Below are positions 8,058 to 17,799 of a stretch of 64,000 nucleotides of DNA, in pieces. Numbering within the stretch: the first letter of the stretch is position 1; the number at the start of each line of letters is the position of its first letter. The stretch spans positions 62,001-126,000 of the forward strand of contig JABSPZ010000012.1 of the NCBI GenBank assembly GCA_013213785.1, in the 5' to 3' direction. Source of the stretch: Henriciella sp. GTDB taxonomy: Bacteria; Pseudomonadota; Alphaproteobacteria; Caulobacterales; Hyphomonadaceae. Position numbers and translations under genes: made by a program. The notes under the pieces were generated by a model. It was not told where the DNA came from and searched no databases. It saw only the letters and a program-made list of their open reading frames with translations.

Positions 8058-10400
8058 TTAGGCTCCTAGATAGTTATTTTCGAGCGCATTGCGGACAGCA
8101 TCGGCCTCAGACTCAATGCGGGAAATTAAATCGGCGAAGCGATTGGTCTGTCCGGTTCGAGCCATCTCTTCGAGCTCTGCTGCGAGGCGGCTTAACTCTG
8201 TCGCGCCGACGTTGGAGGCTGCGCCTTTGAGAGAATGTGCATGATGTTCGATTTGATCATTCGCCGGGTCATTTAAGCCTGGGACACGCCAAGTAAGCTC
8301 ATCGATAAAAATACGGCCAATTTCGGCGAAGGTTTCCATATCTCCATCCCAGACCTCCTGGATGGCGTCTTTGTCGAGTGCGGTCATATCGCTCTCCTTT
8401 TTCTCTTCACTCGCCGCAGGCGTTTGTGCTGCGGGCGCGAGCCATTTTGCTAAGCCATCGCGAAGAGTGTTCGGACGGACTGGCTTGGTAATGTAACCCG
8501 ACATACCAATCTGAAACGCTTCATCGCGATCGCCTTTAAGGGCGTGGGCGGTCATCGCGATGATTGGCGTGGTGAAGCCGCGCTGACGCAGAATCCGTGT
8601 CGCCTCTAGTCCGTCCAAGTTGGGCATGGATACGTCCATGAGCACGACATCGAAATCACCTTTCAGAGCTGCGTCGACGGCGGCGGCGCCGTCAACCACG
8701 TGCTCATATTCAAGGCTGAGGCGGTCGAGCATTTTTTTCGCGACCATCGCATTCGTTTCAGAATCCTCAGCGATGAGAACGCGGCCTGTCAGGGTATCTG
8801 GCTTCGCTGATTGTTCATCTGGTTTTTCGGTTTTTTCGTCAGAGATTTCGACTGGAACAGAGAAACGGAAGGTTGATCCAACGCTGGGTGCGCTGCTGAC
8901 CGATATCGAACCATCCATGATATCGGACAGTTCCTTACAAATTGCGAGGCCAAGGCCGGCACCGCTGTGTGCGCGGGACTTTGATGAATCCGCCTGTTTA
9001 AAACGATCAAAAAGGACAGCCTGGTCCTGTTTTGAAATTCCAATACCTGTATCTTTGACTTCTAGGGTCAGTTTGTCTTGCCCACTTTCTTGTTCGACAT
9101 TGATGCTGACAGAAACGACACCGCGCTGCGTGAACTTAATTGCGTTTCCGACGAGGTTAATAAGCACCTGGCGAATTTTCCCGACATCAGATTTGATAGC
9201 TTTTCCGGGTGTATTCACTTCTTTGGATAGGGTGATCCCTTTTTTCTCCGCGAGCGGGCTGAATACTTCGGTCACGATTGTGGACAGCTCTATTGGATCG
9301 AAGACCGAATACTCCACATCGATTTCTCCGGCCTCAATACGAGACAGGTCAAGCAAATCGTCAATCAGGGTGAGAAGTGTCTCTGCAGAGCGCTCGGCGG
9401 CTTTCACTAAGTTTGCAGTTTGCTCATTCACGTCAGACCGTTCAACAAGAGACAAAGACCCAATCACCCCGTTTAGAGGTGTTCGCATCTCATGGGACAT
9501 GTTTGCAAGGAAATCAGATTTTGCGATATTGGCGTTCTCAGCAGCCTCTTTGGAATCGCGTAATTGTTGCTCTTTTGCGAGCCGGTCAGAGATGTCACGG
9601 ATAACGCCATAATAGAGGGCGCCCCCCTCGCTTTCGATCCGACGTCCTAAGAGCTCAGTGGGGACGCGTTCTTTCATAGCGTTGATGAACTCGATCCGGA
9701 TTTTGACTGTTTCACCGTTCCCGGCGGTTGTCATGCCAGAGAGGGCTTGTCCCATATTATCCGGTGCGACGAAATCTGCTGCCGACCGCTTTAATATTTC
9801 CTCTTTGGTGTACCCCGAAAGCTGGCAAGCCAGTCCATTTGCATCCAGCAATTCGCCTTTTGAGTTGATAACAACGATTGCGTCAGGTGAAAGCTCAAAC
9901 AGGCTTTGAAAACGTTCTTCTGAAGCACGTAAGTTGTCTTGAGCGGCGCGCGCCTCTGTGATGTCCCGCAGATAGGCAGAGAAGAAAATGCTGTCGCCGA
10001 ACTCGACTGGCGAAATCGCGAGTTCCACGAGGAGGTCGTCGCCGGCTTTGTTCATCGCGGGAACTTCAACGCGTTTGTTCAAAACCGCATGCTCACCTGT
10101 CTTCAGGTACTTTTCCAGTCCGGTGTGGTGAGCATCCTGGAGGCTGGCTGGGATGATTAAATCTGACAATGTGGCGCCGACCGCTTCTTCGCGCGAGTAT
10201 CCAAAAACTTGCTCAGCTGCTGGATTGAATTCGACGATTATGCCGTGCTGGTCCATCATAATGATGCAGTCGAGCGCTGCATCGATCACGGCGTTTCGAA
10301 GCGCGGTATCGCGCTCAATCGCAACCAGTGTTTTTTTGGCTTCAGCCATGGTCGGGTCCCCGTCACATTTTGCAACGTGCATTTCAAATTTTTTCGTCAT
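8058..10400 (-). CDS. hybrid sensor histidine kinase (PAS-PAS-HisKA-HATPase-REC-Hpt)
   Basis: A 780-residue cytoplasmic sensor with no membrane segments visible. Order of domains: PAS about 35-145, PAS about 160-275, HisKA with phospho-His near 303 (ANMSHEMRTPLNG), HATPase_c about 405-520 (NLVGNAIKF, DTGIGI, GAGLGLAI), receiver about 540-655 with Asp near 589 (VVLMDVSMPN), and a C-terminal Hpt domain with His near 722 (HAHSLKGAA). It therefore contains a complete His-Asp-His relay whose Hpt can pass phosphate to the downstream NtrC-type regulator. The frame is open to 10463, but the ATG at 10400 has a GAGG ribosome site and begins with MTKKFEM, so that start is preferred. The PAS domains may bind a small molecule or cofactor; no ligand can be named. 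Confidence 0.92.
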   Translation of the reverse strand: MTKKFEMHVAKCDGDPTMAEAKKTLVAIERDTALRNAVIDAALDCIIMMDQHGIIVEFNPAAEQVFGYSREEAVGATLSDLIIPASLQDAHHTGLEKYLKTGEHAVLNKRVEVPAMNKAGDDLLVELAISPVEFGDSIFFSAYLRDITEARAAQDNLRASEERFQSLFELSPDAIVVINSKGELLDANGLACQLSGYTKEEILKRSAADFVAPDNMGQALSGMTTAGNGETVKIRIEFINAMKERVPTELLGRRIESEGGALYYGVIRDISDRLAKEQQLRDSKEAAENANIAKSDFLANMSHEMRTPLNGVIGSLSLVERSDVNEQTANLVKAAERSAETLLTLIDDLLDLSRIEAGEIDVEYSVFDPIELSTIVTEVFSPLAEKKGITLSKEVNTPGKAIKSDVGKIRQVLINLVGNAIKFTQRGVVSVSINVEQESGQDKLTLEVKDTGIGISKQDQAVLFDRFKQADSSKSRAHSGAGLGLAICKELSDIMDGSISVSSAPSVGSTFRFSVPVEISDEKTEKPDEQSAKPDTLTGRVLIAEDSETNAMVAKKMLDRLSLEYEHVVDGAAAVDAALKGDFDVVLMDVSMPNLDGLEATRILRQRGFTTPIIAMTAHALKGDRDEAFQIGMSGYITKPVRPNTLRDGLAKWLAPAAQTPAASEEKKESDMTALDKDAIQEVWDGDMETFAEIGRIFIDELTWRVPGLNDPANDQIEHHAHSLKGAASNVGATELSRLAAELEEMARTGQTNRFADLISRIESEADAVRNALENNYLGA

Positions 10401-10593
10401 CGCCTCGCCTGTTTGCGTTTCGCATGGGCGTTGCAATTTTCGACACAGACCCTCTCTCAGCAAAATTTATATATATTGGAGTGCATTGCTGAGCGTTTTA
10501 GGGAGCGTCACTTCCCCATTGTTTGCATTATGCCACATAAACCTTTGCAAAATGCGAATGAGAGCGCCGCAATTTGCAGCACTCTGTTTCGAC
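10401..10593. promoter_or_regulatory. intergenic region with TTGCAA-type repeats upstream of the kinase
   Basis: This stretch separates the kinase start from the end of the polysaccharide fusion gene. It holds TTGCAA at 10431-10436 and 10545-10550, the latter in TTTGCAAAATGCG, plus GCAATTTGCA near 10569. The same TTTGCAAAATGCG string recurs at 21903, in front of the wza operon. The region should hold the kinase/regulator promoter. No convincing -24/-12 or -35/-10 pair was found, and the repeats are AT-rich, so a shared operator is only a suggestion. Confidence 0.3.
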
Positions 10594-12030
10594 TTAGTAG
10601 GCACCGCGTGCCGTCAGAACGGCAATCGGCGTCCGGACCAAGATGGCGATATCCATCCAAACGGTCCGCTTTTGAAGATAAGCGACGTCCAGAACCACTT
10701 GGCGATCGAAGGGGAGGTCTGCGCGTCCCATAATTTGCCAGAAGCAGGTAATCCCCGGTTTTCCGCGAAGGCGGCGACGTTCAACTTTTGAGTATTTTTC
10801 GACCTCGGCTGGCAGTGCAGGACGTGGTCCTACCAAGGACATATCACCTTTAAGGACATTCCAAAGCTGCGGCAGCTCATCGATGGAGAATTTGCGAATA
10901 AAACTTCCAACACGCGTAATACGCGGGTCTCGCTTGAGTTTAAATGTCACGCCGTCATCACGGTCATGTTTCTGCTGGCTAAGTTGAGCCTGTGTTGGGC
11001 CATCAATCCGCATGGATCTGAATTTGAAGATTTCAAATGGCTTGCCACCCTCACCAATACGGGTCTGCCGGTAGATGGCGGGGCCTTTGCTTTCCAGGCG
11101 TACGGCAAGGGCTGTTCCTATCAACAATGGAGACAGGCACAGTATCCCCGCGAGAGACGCCCCAATGTCCATCATCCGCGCCGCAGCGCGATCGAGAGCC
11201 CCAACAATTTTGCGTCGACGACGACCGAGGGCATACTTGGCTGCGTTCAGTGTGAAGGTGACATTTCCGACCAAATAGCGTTGCCACATGCGACGCGGTT
11301 CGCACTTCAGGCGATACATCCACTCGGTGCCCGACTTACGCATCCATTCCGGAGCACGCGGAATGCGGCCAGAAACAAAATCGAGAAGGCCACCAACGCC
11401 GAGAACGACTGGAGCATGAATGCGGTGGCGAACTCGCGCTATCCAAACATCTTGAGACGGAACACCAAGCGCAACGAATAGAACGCGGGCGCCAGACGCA
11501 TTGATCTGGTCAATGATGGCATCTTCCTCGCGAGGGCTGAAAAACCCGTGCTGCGTGCCGGCCACGTTTAGGTTTATGCAATCTGCGATCGCATTCTTGG
11601 CTGCATCCTCAGCAACACCCGGAGCGCCACCCAGGAAGAAGATCGGAATCTTGCGGAACGCGAGGCAGCGACACAGTGGACCAAACAGATCAGTGCCGTT
11701 CAGGTTGTCGCCCAAGACCTTCCCATCGAGTTTCGCAGCGAGTGAAACGCCGGAGCCATCTGGAAGCAGAGCGTCAACATTTTCGAGCGTGTCGCGGTAG
11801 CGCCAATCGTTACGAGCGACGTTCGCGCAATGGGCATTAAAGAACGCAATCTGTGTTGGTGTGCGGGACTGAGCTCGGTCTGCGATCCAGTAAACCGTTT
11901 CCGCCATACCAGCTTTAACGACATCATAGCCTAGAAGTTTCTGATATTCTAAGCGGCGATCGGGACCAACCGATGGACGTTTAAAGGGATGGCGTTGCTG
12001 CGCCAGGGTGTGAATTTGAGCGGTTTGCAT
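10594..12030 (-). CDS. WecG/TagA/CpsF glycosyltransferase fused to a polyprenyl sugar-phosphate transferase
   Basis: A 478-residue two-domain protein. Residues about 30-255 match the GT26 WecG/TagA/CpsF family ([60 protein letters not shown]). Residues about 275-478 match the bacterial sugar transferase family (WbaP/ExoY/PssA type): a hydrophobic segment, [54 protein letters not shown] and [14 protein letters not shown]. The second domain would load the first sugar-phosphate onto undecaprenyl phosphate and the first could add the second sugar, so one polypeptide may start the repeat unit. It is transcribed divergently from the wzx operon. Both domains look intact. Confidence 0.88.
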   Translation of the reverse strand: MQTAQIHTLAQQRHPFKRPSVGPDRRLEYQKLLGYDVVKAGMAETVYWIADRAQSRTPTQIAFFNAHCANVARNDWRYRDTLENVDALLPDGSGVSLAAKLDGKVLGDNLNGTDLFGPLCRCLAFRKIPIFFLGGAPGVAEDAAKNAIADCINLNVAGTQHGFFSPREEDAIIDQINASGARVLFVALGVPSQDVWIARVRHRIHAPVVLGVGGLLDFVSGRIPRAPEWMRKSGTEWMYRLKCEPRRMWQRYLVGNVTFTLNAAKYALGRRRRKIVGALDRAAARMMDIGASLAGILCLSPLLIGTALAVRLESKGPAIYRQTRIGEGGKPFEIFKFRSMRIDGPTQAQLSQQKHDRDDGVTFKLKRDPRITRVGSFIRKFSIDELPQLWNVLKGDMSLVGPRPALPAEVEKYSKVERRRLRGKPGITCFWQIMGRADLPFDRQVVLDVAYLQKRTVWMDIAILVRTPIAVLTARGAY

Positions 12031-12342
12031 GGGTGCTCTCCTGCGTTCATGATGCCCCTTTCTTGGTCGCAGGATGCATTCCGCGTTGGCTGAAGAATAA
12101 ATAAATCAATAATAACAGATAATTAGCTGGATACGTCGCTCGAATTCACCGCTCGGCCGATGCAATTCGCCGATTGCGGAACGCGCAGATTGCAAAGGTT
12201 TTTGCATTTCACGAAATGCGAAAAATACCGTGCTAGAATTAAAATCTAAATAAAAACAGTGGCTTGAGTGCTTTGGGTGCACTGGGGCAAAACTGGGGCG
12301 TTTCTTGAACCTCTCTTCGCACAACTGTCCAGGAGAAGCGAC
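12031..12342. promoter_or_regulatory. divergent promoter region between the fusion transferase and wzx
   Basis: This 312-bp gap contains no gene I can support. It holds a strong palindrome, GCATTTC-AC-GAAATGC at 12204-12219, extended on both sides by T-rich and A-rich runs, and TTGCAA at 12190-12195. The palindrome is centrally placed between divergent genes and is not followed by a T-run in either direction, so an operator is more likely than a terminator. A good ribosome site (AGGAG) lies at 12331-12335 before wzx. Frames open upstream of 12343 lack a ribosome site. Confidence 0.4.
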
Positions 12343-13623
12343 ATGCTTCAACGCGCCATCAAATCAGTTATCGCAAAAGCAAAAGCGCAAGCGACCAGCA
12401 AACTCACTTGTAATGTGGGATGGTTAGCCGGAGCTGAGTTTATTAGCCGCTTCGGCCGCATCGTGGCAGCCGTTATACTTGCGCGGCAACTTGATGCTGT
12501 CGCGTTTGGGATTGCGGCAATTGCCCTAACCATCTTCGAAGTTACCCGCGTGTTTACTGAAAATGGAATCGGCGCTGCTGTTATTCGGGCCAGCGACAAG
12601 CTTTTTGATGCAACCGCGAACACGGCTCGCCGCTTGATGTGGGCCGTATGCATATCGCTGATGGCTATTCAGTTCATCGCAGGTTTCGTGGTCGAGATGA
12701 TCCTTCCAGGACGCGATGCCGGTGCAATGGTGGCCATGCTTGGCTTTGTATTCCTGCTGATGCCATTTGGCGTCATGCACGCGTATGCGTTGCAACGCTC
12801 AGAGCGCATGAAAGAACTGGCTGCTATTGGTACCGCACAAGTTGCAGCCGATCATATCCTTACCGCTGCCCTTGCGATTTGCGGGTTCGGGGCTTGGGCG
12901 ATTGTCTTGCCTAAGCTGCTCACAGCGCCGATTTGGCTTTTGGGTATGTTGCGTACCAAAGCATGGGTGCCGAACCTCGCAGCCGGATACGCACCTGCCG
13001 CCAGCATTCTGAGATTCTCAATGCCGGTCCTTGGGTCAGAGCTAATGTGTACGTGCCGCGATCAATTGGACAAGTTCATCGTTTCTTTGATGTTCGGCGT
13101 TGAGGCTTTGGGACTTTACTACTTCGCATTCAATGCAGGCCTCGGAGTGTCTACGGCGTTGAACCGAGCTTTCGCTAACGCTGTCTATCCGCATCTTTGT
13201 GCCGCTGGTGACCAGCTAAAGTCTTACCGCGACGCGCTATTTAACCTCGGGCTTCCGTTCAGTGTCTTATATGTCGCTCAGGCTGGCATGGCGCTGTATT
13301 ATGTCCCAGTGGTCTTTGGTGAGACATGGGCATCGGCCGCTTCATTGGTCGCCATTCTGTGCCTTGGCGGACCCGCTCGTCTGTTCGTTGACGCTGCGCG
13401 CCTCCATGCGAGAGCGAGCGGCGCCTCAGGACATGACTTTCGTATCTCACTCGGCTTCACAGCAAGCGTGCTGATCCCATTTGCTCTGTTTGCTGTTCAT
13501 GGCCTGCTCGCTGTTTCGATCATCTCTGTCGCCTCGGCTTCAGCTTTTGCCCTGGCAGTCACGCACATCACGCTGCGCGCACGCCAATCCTCAACACCTA
13601 ATCCAGTGGGAGTAATCTCATGA
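12343..13623 (+). CDS. Wzx-type polysaccharide flippase (PST family)
   Basis: A 426-residue integral membrane protein with about 12 predicted helices. The start (LTCNVGWLAGAEFISRFGRIVAAVILARQLDAVAFGIAAIALT) is typical of lipopolysaccharide/exopolysaccharide exporters of the WzxC/PST type, which move lipid-linked repeat units across the inner membrane. The ATG at 12343 is preceded by AGGAG; the frame is open further upstream to 12268, but that extension is not hydrophobic and lacks a ribosome site. It overlaps the next glycosyltransferase gene by an ATGA, so the two are translationally coupled and head a five-gene plus-strand operon. Confidence 0.85.
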   Translation: MLQRAIKSVIAKAKAQATSKLTCNVGWLAGAEFISRFGRIVAAVILARQLDAVAFGIAAIALTIFEVTRVFTENGIGAAVIRASDKLFDATANTARRLMWAVCISLMAIQFIAGFVVEMILPGRDAGAMVAMLGFVFLLMPFGVMHAYALQRSERMKELAAIGTAQVAADHILTAALAICGFGAWAIVLPKLLTAPIWLLGMLRTKAWVPNLAAGYAPAASILRFSMPVLGSELMCTCRDQLDKFIVSLMFGVEALGLYYFAFNAGLGVSTALNRAFANAVYPHLCAAGDQLKSYRDALFNLGLPFSVLYVAQAGMALYYVPVVFGETWASAASLVAILCLGGPARLFVDAARLHARASGASGHDFRISLGFTASVLIPFALFAVHGLLAVSIISVASASAFALAVTHITLRARQSSTPNPVGVIS

Positions 13624-14558
13624 GCCAGCAACCTGCTGTTTCCATCATCATGCCCGCCTACAATGCGCAGGCGACGATCGCCGCCTCCATTCAAAGCGTC
13701 AGAGCTCAAACTCTGAAGAACTGGGAGCTGATCATTGTCGACGATGGTTCAAAAGACGACACCGCGGATATCGCTTCGGCAATCGCGAAACAAGATGCTC
13801 GCATTTGTGTTGTTCAACGACCGAACCGAGGACCATCTATTGCGCGCAATGTTGGCGCGAGTTTGGCCCAAGCTCACGTAATCGCATTCTTGGATGCTGA
13901 TGACTTCTGGGCGGCTGAGCGTCTGTCCGGCATGTTGGCTAAGTTCCGCGATGAACCAGGCGCTGGTGTTTTGTTCAGCCGCACGCGTTTCATCGATGCG
14001 AATACGCTTGAGCCTGGCACGCTGACCTCATTCTCAGAACAGCTGAGCGCCTCGGATCTAATGTCTGAAAACGCACTGTGCAGCACATCCAATATCGTCT
14101 GCCTTCGACGCGTCTTTGAAGAGACAGGCGGCTTCACACCCGGACTAAACTATGCCGAGGACCAAGACTGGTTGCTACGTGTAGCCTTGGAAGGGAAATG
14201 GCAAATCAAAGGCGTCGATGAAGAGTGGTTCTTCTACCGCTCTGCCAACGAAAGTCTGTCTACTGATCTTGATGCGATGCGCCGCGGTTGGTTTCGTATG
14301 GTCGAGGCGGCGAAGATAGACTTCCCCGAAAAGGCAGAGTGGGCGGTCAAACGTGCCTTCGGCCCGATCCACCGTCAGCTTGCAAGACGTGCTCTTCGCA
14401 TGGGACAATCCGCGCGAGCATTTGAATTTCTGATGATCGCGCTTCGCCGTGACCCGTTACTGCTGCTGCGGCAGCCCAAAAGAACCGGTTTCACTCTGAT
14501 CGGTACCATCCTTTCTTTCATACCACACCCCAAGCTTAAGGAGCTCGTCGCACGATGA
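13620..14558 (+). CDS. family 2 glycosyltransferase
   Basis: A 312-residue GT-A enzyme. The N-terminal VSIIMPAYNAQATIAASIQSV and IIVDDGSKDDT are the nucleotide-sugar binding strand, and FLDADDFW near residue 90 holds the metal-binding DXD-type motif. A C-terminal helical region follows. It should transfer a sugar from an NDP-sugar to the growing lipid-linked repeat unit on the cytoplasmic face. It overlaps wzx and the following GT2 gene by ATGA junctions. Donor and acceptor cannot be told from sequence. It resembles the next gene in architecture (similar C-terminal region ending in hydrophobic helices), suggesting an old duplication. Confidence 0.88.
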   Translation: MSQQPAVSIIMPAYNAQATIAASIQSVRAQTLKNWELIIVDDGSKDDTADIASAIAKQDARICVVQRPNRGPSIARNVGASLAQAHVIAFLDADDFWAAERLSGMLAKFRDEPGAGVLFSRTRFIDANTLEPGTLTSFSEQLSASDLMSENALCSTSNIVCLRRVFEETGGFTPGLNYAEDQDWLLRVALEGKWQIKGVDEEWFFYRSANESLSTDLDAMRRGWFRMVEAAKIDFPEKAEWAVKRAFGPIHRQLARRALRMGQSARAFEFLMIALRRDPLLLLRQPKRTGFTLIGTILSFIPHPKLKELVAR

Positions 14559-15532
14559 TGACCCCAACTGTTTCTGTAATCATGCCGGTCTACAACACGG
14601 CAAAATACATTGAAGCTGCGATCGACTCTGTTCTCGCGCAGACTTTTACCAATTTCGAACTCTTGATCATCGATGATGAAGGGACGGACAACTCAATAGA
14701 TCTATCCCGGGCTTACGATGATCGGCGTATACGGATCATCTCACAGCGTAACCGTGGTCTCGCTGGAGCTCGTAACACCGGGATTCGACACGCCGCCGGA
14801 GAGATCATAGCACTGCTAGATTCCGACGATATCTGGGAACCATCTAAGCTCGAAAAGCATGTTGCTCACTTGCGGACCAACCCAGAAGTTGGCGTGAGCT
14901 ATGCGGCCTCTGCGATGATTGATGATGATGGTCATTTCCTTCGGATCGTTCAGCGTCCGAAACTTAAAAATGTCACGGCCCGGGATGTATTCCTCCGGAA
15001 TCCTGTCGGGAACGGATCAGCGGCCGTTCTGCGGCGTGCAGCTTTTGATGACATCGCTTTTTTGAGCTTAGACCGTGAAGAACTGGATTATTTCGATCCC
15101 ACATTTCGCCAATCTGAAGACATTGAGTGTTGGTGCCGAATTGCGCTGATGACGTCTTGGAAATTTGAAGGCATCGACGGCGCTCTTACGCAGTATCGGA
15201 TCAACGAAGGCGGATTGTCTGCCAATGTCGTAAGTCAGTTCGCGACCTGGTGCCGGGTCCGAGACCGCGTTCAACAAATCGACCCAAAATTTGCAGGTAA
15301 GTGGGCGCCTTATGCCGAAGCGTATCAGCTCAGATATTTGGCGCGTCGCTGCGTCCGCATGGGTGAAACAGCGATGGCGTGGAGCCTGATGAAAGACGCC
15401 CTTCGTCGATGCCCAATGATTGCGATCGAAGAGCCAAAAAAAACGCTCTCAACCTTTGTTGCCACATTCGGATTGCGGTTTTTGCCGGGTGCTTTCAGCG
15501 CGCCGGTTCGCGCCGCCATCCAGCGGAGCTAA
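14555..15532 (+). CDS. family 2 glycosyltransferase
   Basis: A 325-residue GT-A enzyme with VSVIMPVYNTAKYIEAAIDSV at the start, IIDDEGTDNS, and LLDSDDIWEPSKL carrying the DXD-like motif. It belongs to the same operon; the ATG overlaps the preceding stop, and the next gene starts 2 bp after its stop. It resembles the preceding GT2 in layout, including the RCVRMGETAMAW segment against RALRMGQSARAF, so the pair probably arose by duplication and adds two different residues to the repeat unit. Specificity is unknown. Confidence 0.88.
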   Translation: MMTPTVSVIMPVYNTAKYIEAAIDSVLAQTFTNFELLIIDDEGTDNSIDLSRAYDDRRIRIISQRNRGLAGARNTGIRHAAGEIIALLDSDDIWEPSKLEKHVAHLRTNPEVGVSYAASAMIDDDGHFLRIVQRPKLKNVTARDVFLRNPVGNGSAAVLRRAAFDDIAFLSLDREELDYFDPTFRQSEDIECWCRIALMTSWKFEGIDGALTQYRINEGGLSANVVSQFATWCRVRDRVQQIDPKFAGKWAPYAEAYQLRYLARRCVRMGETAMAWSLMKDALRRCPMIAIEEPKKTLSTFVATFGLRFLPGAFSAPVRAAIQRS

Positions 15533-15534
15533 TC

Positions 15535-16539
15535 ATGCACAATACGACAAAAGTTTTTCACGTTCTTGATGACCTCGCAATGGGCGGTGTAACGCGCGCG
15601 TTGCGAAATTTCGATCATCCTGACCTCGCCGTCTTCGGTGAGCACGTAACCGTCGATGTTCGAAACGAGCCTGTGCGCGCACAAAGCCCAAATGATGTCG
15701 CGATCATCCACTTTACCGCCAACTGGAAGAAGTTCGGATGGCTGTTCGATCTCAAAGCCCGAGGTGGGTTTTGCCGGATTATTTTGATCGAACATACGTA
15801 CACGGAAGGGTATGAGCGAAACAAAGTCCGACCGAAGAAACGTTTTCGAACTATGCTTCGGCTTGCCTATCGCTTGGTTGATACCGTGGTCGCCGTTTCT
15901 AACCACCAACGGAAATGGATCCTGGAAAATAAACTCGCTCCAGCTTCGAAAGTCGTCGCTATTCCGCAGTCTAGGATCTGTAATGATCTTCTGACGCTGC
16001 CAATCAACAAGGCTTCAGATGGACCATTACAGATCCGCGCCTTTGGACGTTTTCATGAGCAAAAAGGGTTTGATCTTTTGATTGATGCGATGGCGAGTAT
16101 ACCCGCCAATATCGCTGAGCTCAAAATTGCTGGAACCGGGCCGGATGAGGCGTTACTCAAGGAGCATGCTAAGCGACTTCCACATGTAGAAATTTGCGAG
16201 CCTTTCGTATCACCTGATGCATTCTTGTCTGACGCAGACCTCGTTGCAATTCCATCCCGTTGGGAGGCATTCGGTCTAGTTGGTACAGAAGCGCGCGCAG
16301 CAGGTCGCCCGATACTCGCCGCCCGTATCGATGGGCTTAACGATCAGCTGGATGCCGCTAGCTTTGGCCACGCTCCGAACAGTGTCGCTAGCATCGTTCG
16401 CGCAATTTATAAAGCAGCAGCAGTGACCAATTTGCCAGCACGAGGAAAGGCAGCTCGTTCGCGTGCGGCGTCAGAGTTTGATGCGATGATCGCGAACTGG
16501 GGTAAGCTCTTAGGTGAGCCCACGGCGACTGCCTCGTAA
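15535..16539 (+). CDS. family 4 glycosyltransferase
   Basis: A 334-residue GT-B enzyme. It has HTYTEGYERNKVR and VAVSNHQRKWI in the N-terminal half, and the C-terminal donor-binding region RFHEQKGFDLLIDA and PSRWEAFGLVGTEARAAGRPI, where Glu residues of the E-x7-E motif sit. The ATG at 15535 has GGAG six bases upstream; the open frame to 15379 overlaps the preceding gene and is ignored. It continues the polysaccharide operon and is probably a retaining glycosyltransferase acting on the lipid-linked repeat unit. Confidence 0.87.
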   Translation: MHNTTKVFHVLDDLAMGGVTRALRNFDHPDLAVFGEHVTVDVRNEPVRAQSPNDVAIIHFTANWKKFGWLFDLKARGGFCRIILIEHTYTEGYERNKVRPKKRFRTMLRLAYRLVDTVVAVSNHQRKWILENKLAPASKVVAIPQSRICNDLLTLPINKASDGPLQIRAFGRFHEQKGFDLLIDAMASIPANIAELKIAGTGPDEALLKEHAKRLPHVEICEPFVSPDAFLSDADLVAIPSRWEAFGLVGTEARAAGRPILAARIDGLNDQLDAASFGHAPNSVASIVRAIYKAAAVTNLPARGKAARSRAASEFDAMIANWGKLLGEPTATAS

Positions 16540-16546
16540 TGACGTT

Positions 16547-17689
16547 ATGAGCACCCGTATTGTCGGAATAGATTTAGCGCGTTCATCAGCGATCCTGCTG
16601 GTGACGTGGAAGCACAGCATGGCGAGCTTCGGAGCACGCGGGCAGCTCGAAGGTGTTGCGAATATTGGTTTGGAGCTGCTCATGCAGCTCGCGACGCCGA
16701 TATTTCTCATTCTCTTTGGGGCGATGCTGGAGCTGGTCTATCTGCCACGATATGAAGCGGACAAGGCCGCCGAGACTGCAAAGCGTCTCTATCGCCGAGC
16801 GTGGCAGTGTTACGGATATTATGCGCTCGCGATAATCGTATTCTTTTTGGTTATGGGTACCTATTCGCTGAAAGCATTACCGCTTGTGTTCACCGGGTTC
16901 ATCAGCGTTCCATATTCTCACTTGCTTGCGTTCTATACGGTCGCGCTCGCGCTTTCGCCCTGGCTCTTAGCGCTGCGATCTAGGGTTGGCTTATTCCCAG
17001 TGGTATCCGTCGCATTGGCTATCCACTTCGCACACCCCTTAATAAGCCAATTACCGCAAGCTCCGCTTTTGTTCGGAAGGGACTACCTTCAGCACATGAG
17101 TGGTTTCCTATATGGACAGGGCGTTGATTTCATGGGTCCCTCGCTTATCCATGGGCTGTCTTTAGTTGTTATAGGAATGTTATTCGGGGCTGGGTTTAGA
17201 CCATCAAGCCATCGGTCCGCCGCCAAAGCACTGTCTCCAACGATGTCTTTGTGGATCGCTGGAGGAGCAAGCCTGGTGATTGCTTTCTGTTGGAATTGGT
17301 CTTCGCCTCACAGCACACTGGATGACTTGCTAGAGGCGAGCCTTCGTATCGAGAGTCACCCATTGTATTTTAGTGTGGGCGTATTGGGCGCATTAGGGAT
17401 GACGTGGTTTTTTGTCCTGACGCACGATTTGCGCGGTATGCGGTTTGGATATCCAATTCGCGTGTTCGGCCGGCGTAGCCTATTCGCTTTCGGTATTGGC
17501 AACATCCTATGTTATATAGCGCCAAGTTCTCTGACTGAGGTGTTAGGACTTTGGGGGAGCGTTTTGGCGCTATTTCTCACCGTTTGTTTGCTAACTCTGA
17601 TATATGATAAGTATGCAGATTACCGACCCGAAGGCGGATATGCTTCGATGTTTCGAAGAGTGATGAAGCGCATCGTGACTGCCGAGTAA
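16547..17689 (+). CDS. membrane acyltransferase, acyltransferase-3/OpgC-like
   Basis: A 380-residue integral membrane protein with about ten helices. The start, RIVGIDLARSSAILLVTWKHSM, matches the pattern of acyltransferase-3/OpgC-type proteins, whose conserved Arg/Asp and His lie in the first helix. It likely transfers an acyl group (acetyl or succinyl) to sugar residues of the polymer. The preferred start is the ATG at 16547, just after the preceding stop; a GTG at 16514 would overlap the upstream gene. It is the last gene of the plus-strand polysaccharide operon and faces the O-antigen-ligase gene. The acyl donor is not deducible. Confidence 0.65.
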   Translation: MSTRIVGIDLARSSAILLVTWKHSMASFGARGQLEGVANIGLELLMQLATPIFLILFGAMLELVYLPRYEADKAAETAKRLYRRAWQCYGYYALAIIVFFLVMGTYSLKALPLVFTGFISVPYSHLLAFYTVALALSPWLLALRSRVGLFPVVSVALAIHFAHPLISQLPQAPLLFGRDYLQHMSGFLYGQGVDFMGPSLIHGLSLVVIGMLFGAGFRPSSHRSAAKALSPTMSLWIAGGASLVIAFCWNWSSPHSTLDDLLEASLRIESHPLYFSVGVLGALGMTWFFVLTHDLRGMRFGYPIRVFGRRSLFAFGIGNILCYIAPSSLTEVLGLWGSVLALFLTVCLLTLIYDKYADYRPEGGYASMFRRVMKRIVTAE

Positions 17690-17799
17690 TACAAAGACGT
17701 GAGACCACGCTGCGTCATGGAGTTCGACTGTACGGACTTGGGTCGGGTTCTATTCCAAGATTCAATCCAGAGCGCCATAACAGAATAGACCCTAAAACC
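17690..17799. other. convergent intergenic spacer with an inverted repeat
   Basis: Between two convergent genes lies an imperfect inverted repeat: GGGTTCTATTC at 17745-17755 pairs with GAATAGACCC at 17783-17792, with one bulged base and a loop of about 27. It lies where a bidirectional terminator would be expected, but no run of T follows on either strand, so termination is only suggested. Confidence 0.25.

Noticed and set aside
8620-9612. A 330-codon open frame on the plus strand opposite the hybrid kinase.
   Set aside because: It is a shadow: Ser/Arg-rich translation with no motif, antisense to clearly conserved HisKA and HATPase domains, and no ribosome site.
12204-12219. The GCATTTC-AC-GAAATGC palindrome as a terminator.
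   Set aside because: It lies between divergent genes and is not followed by a T-run on either strand; an operator fits better.
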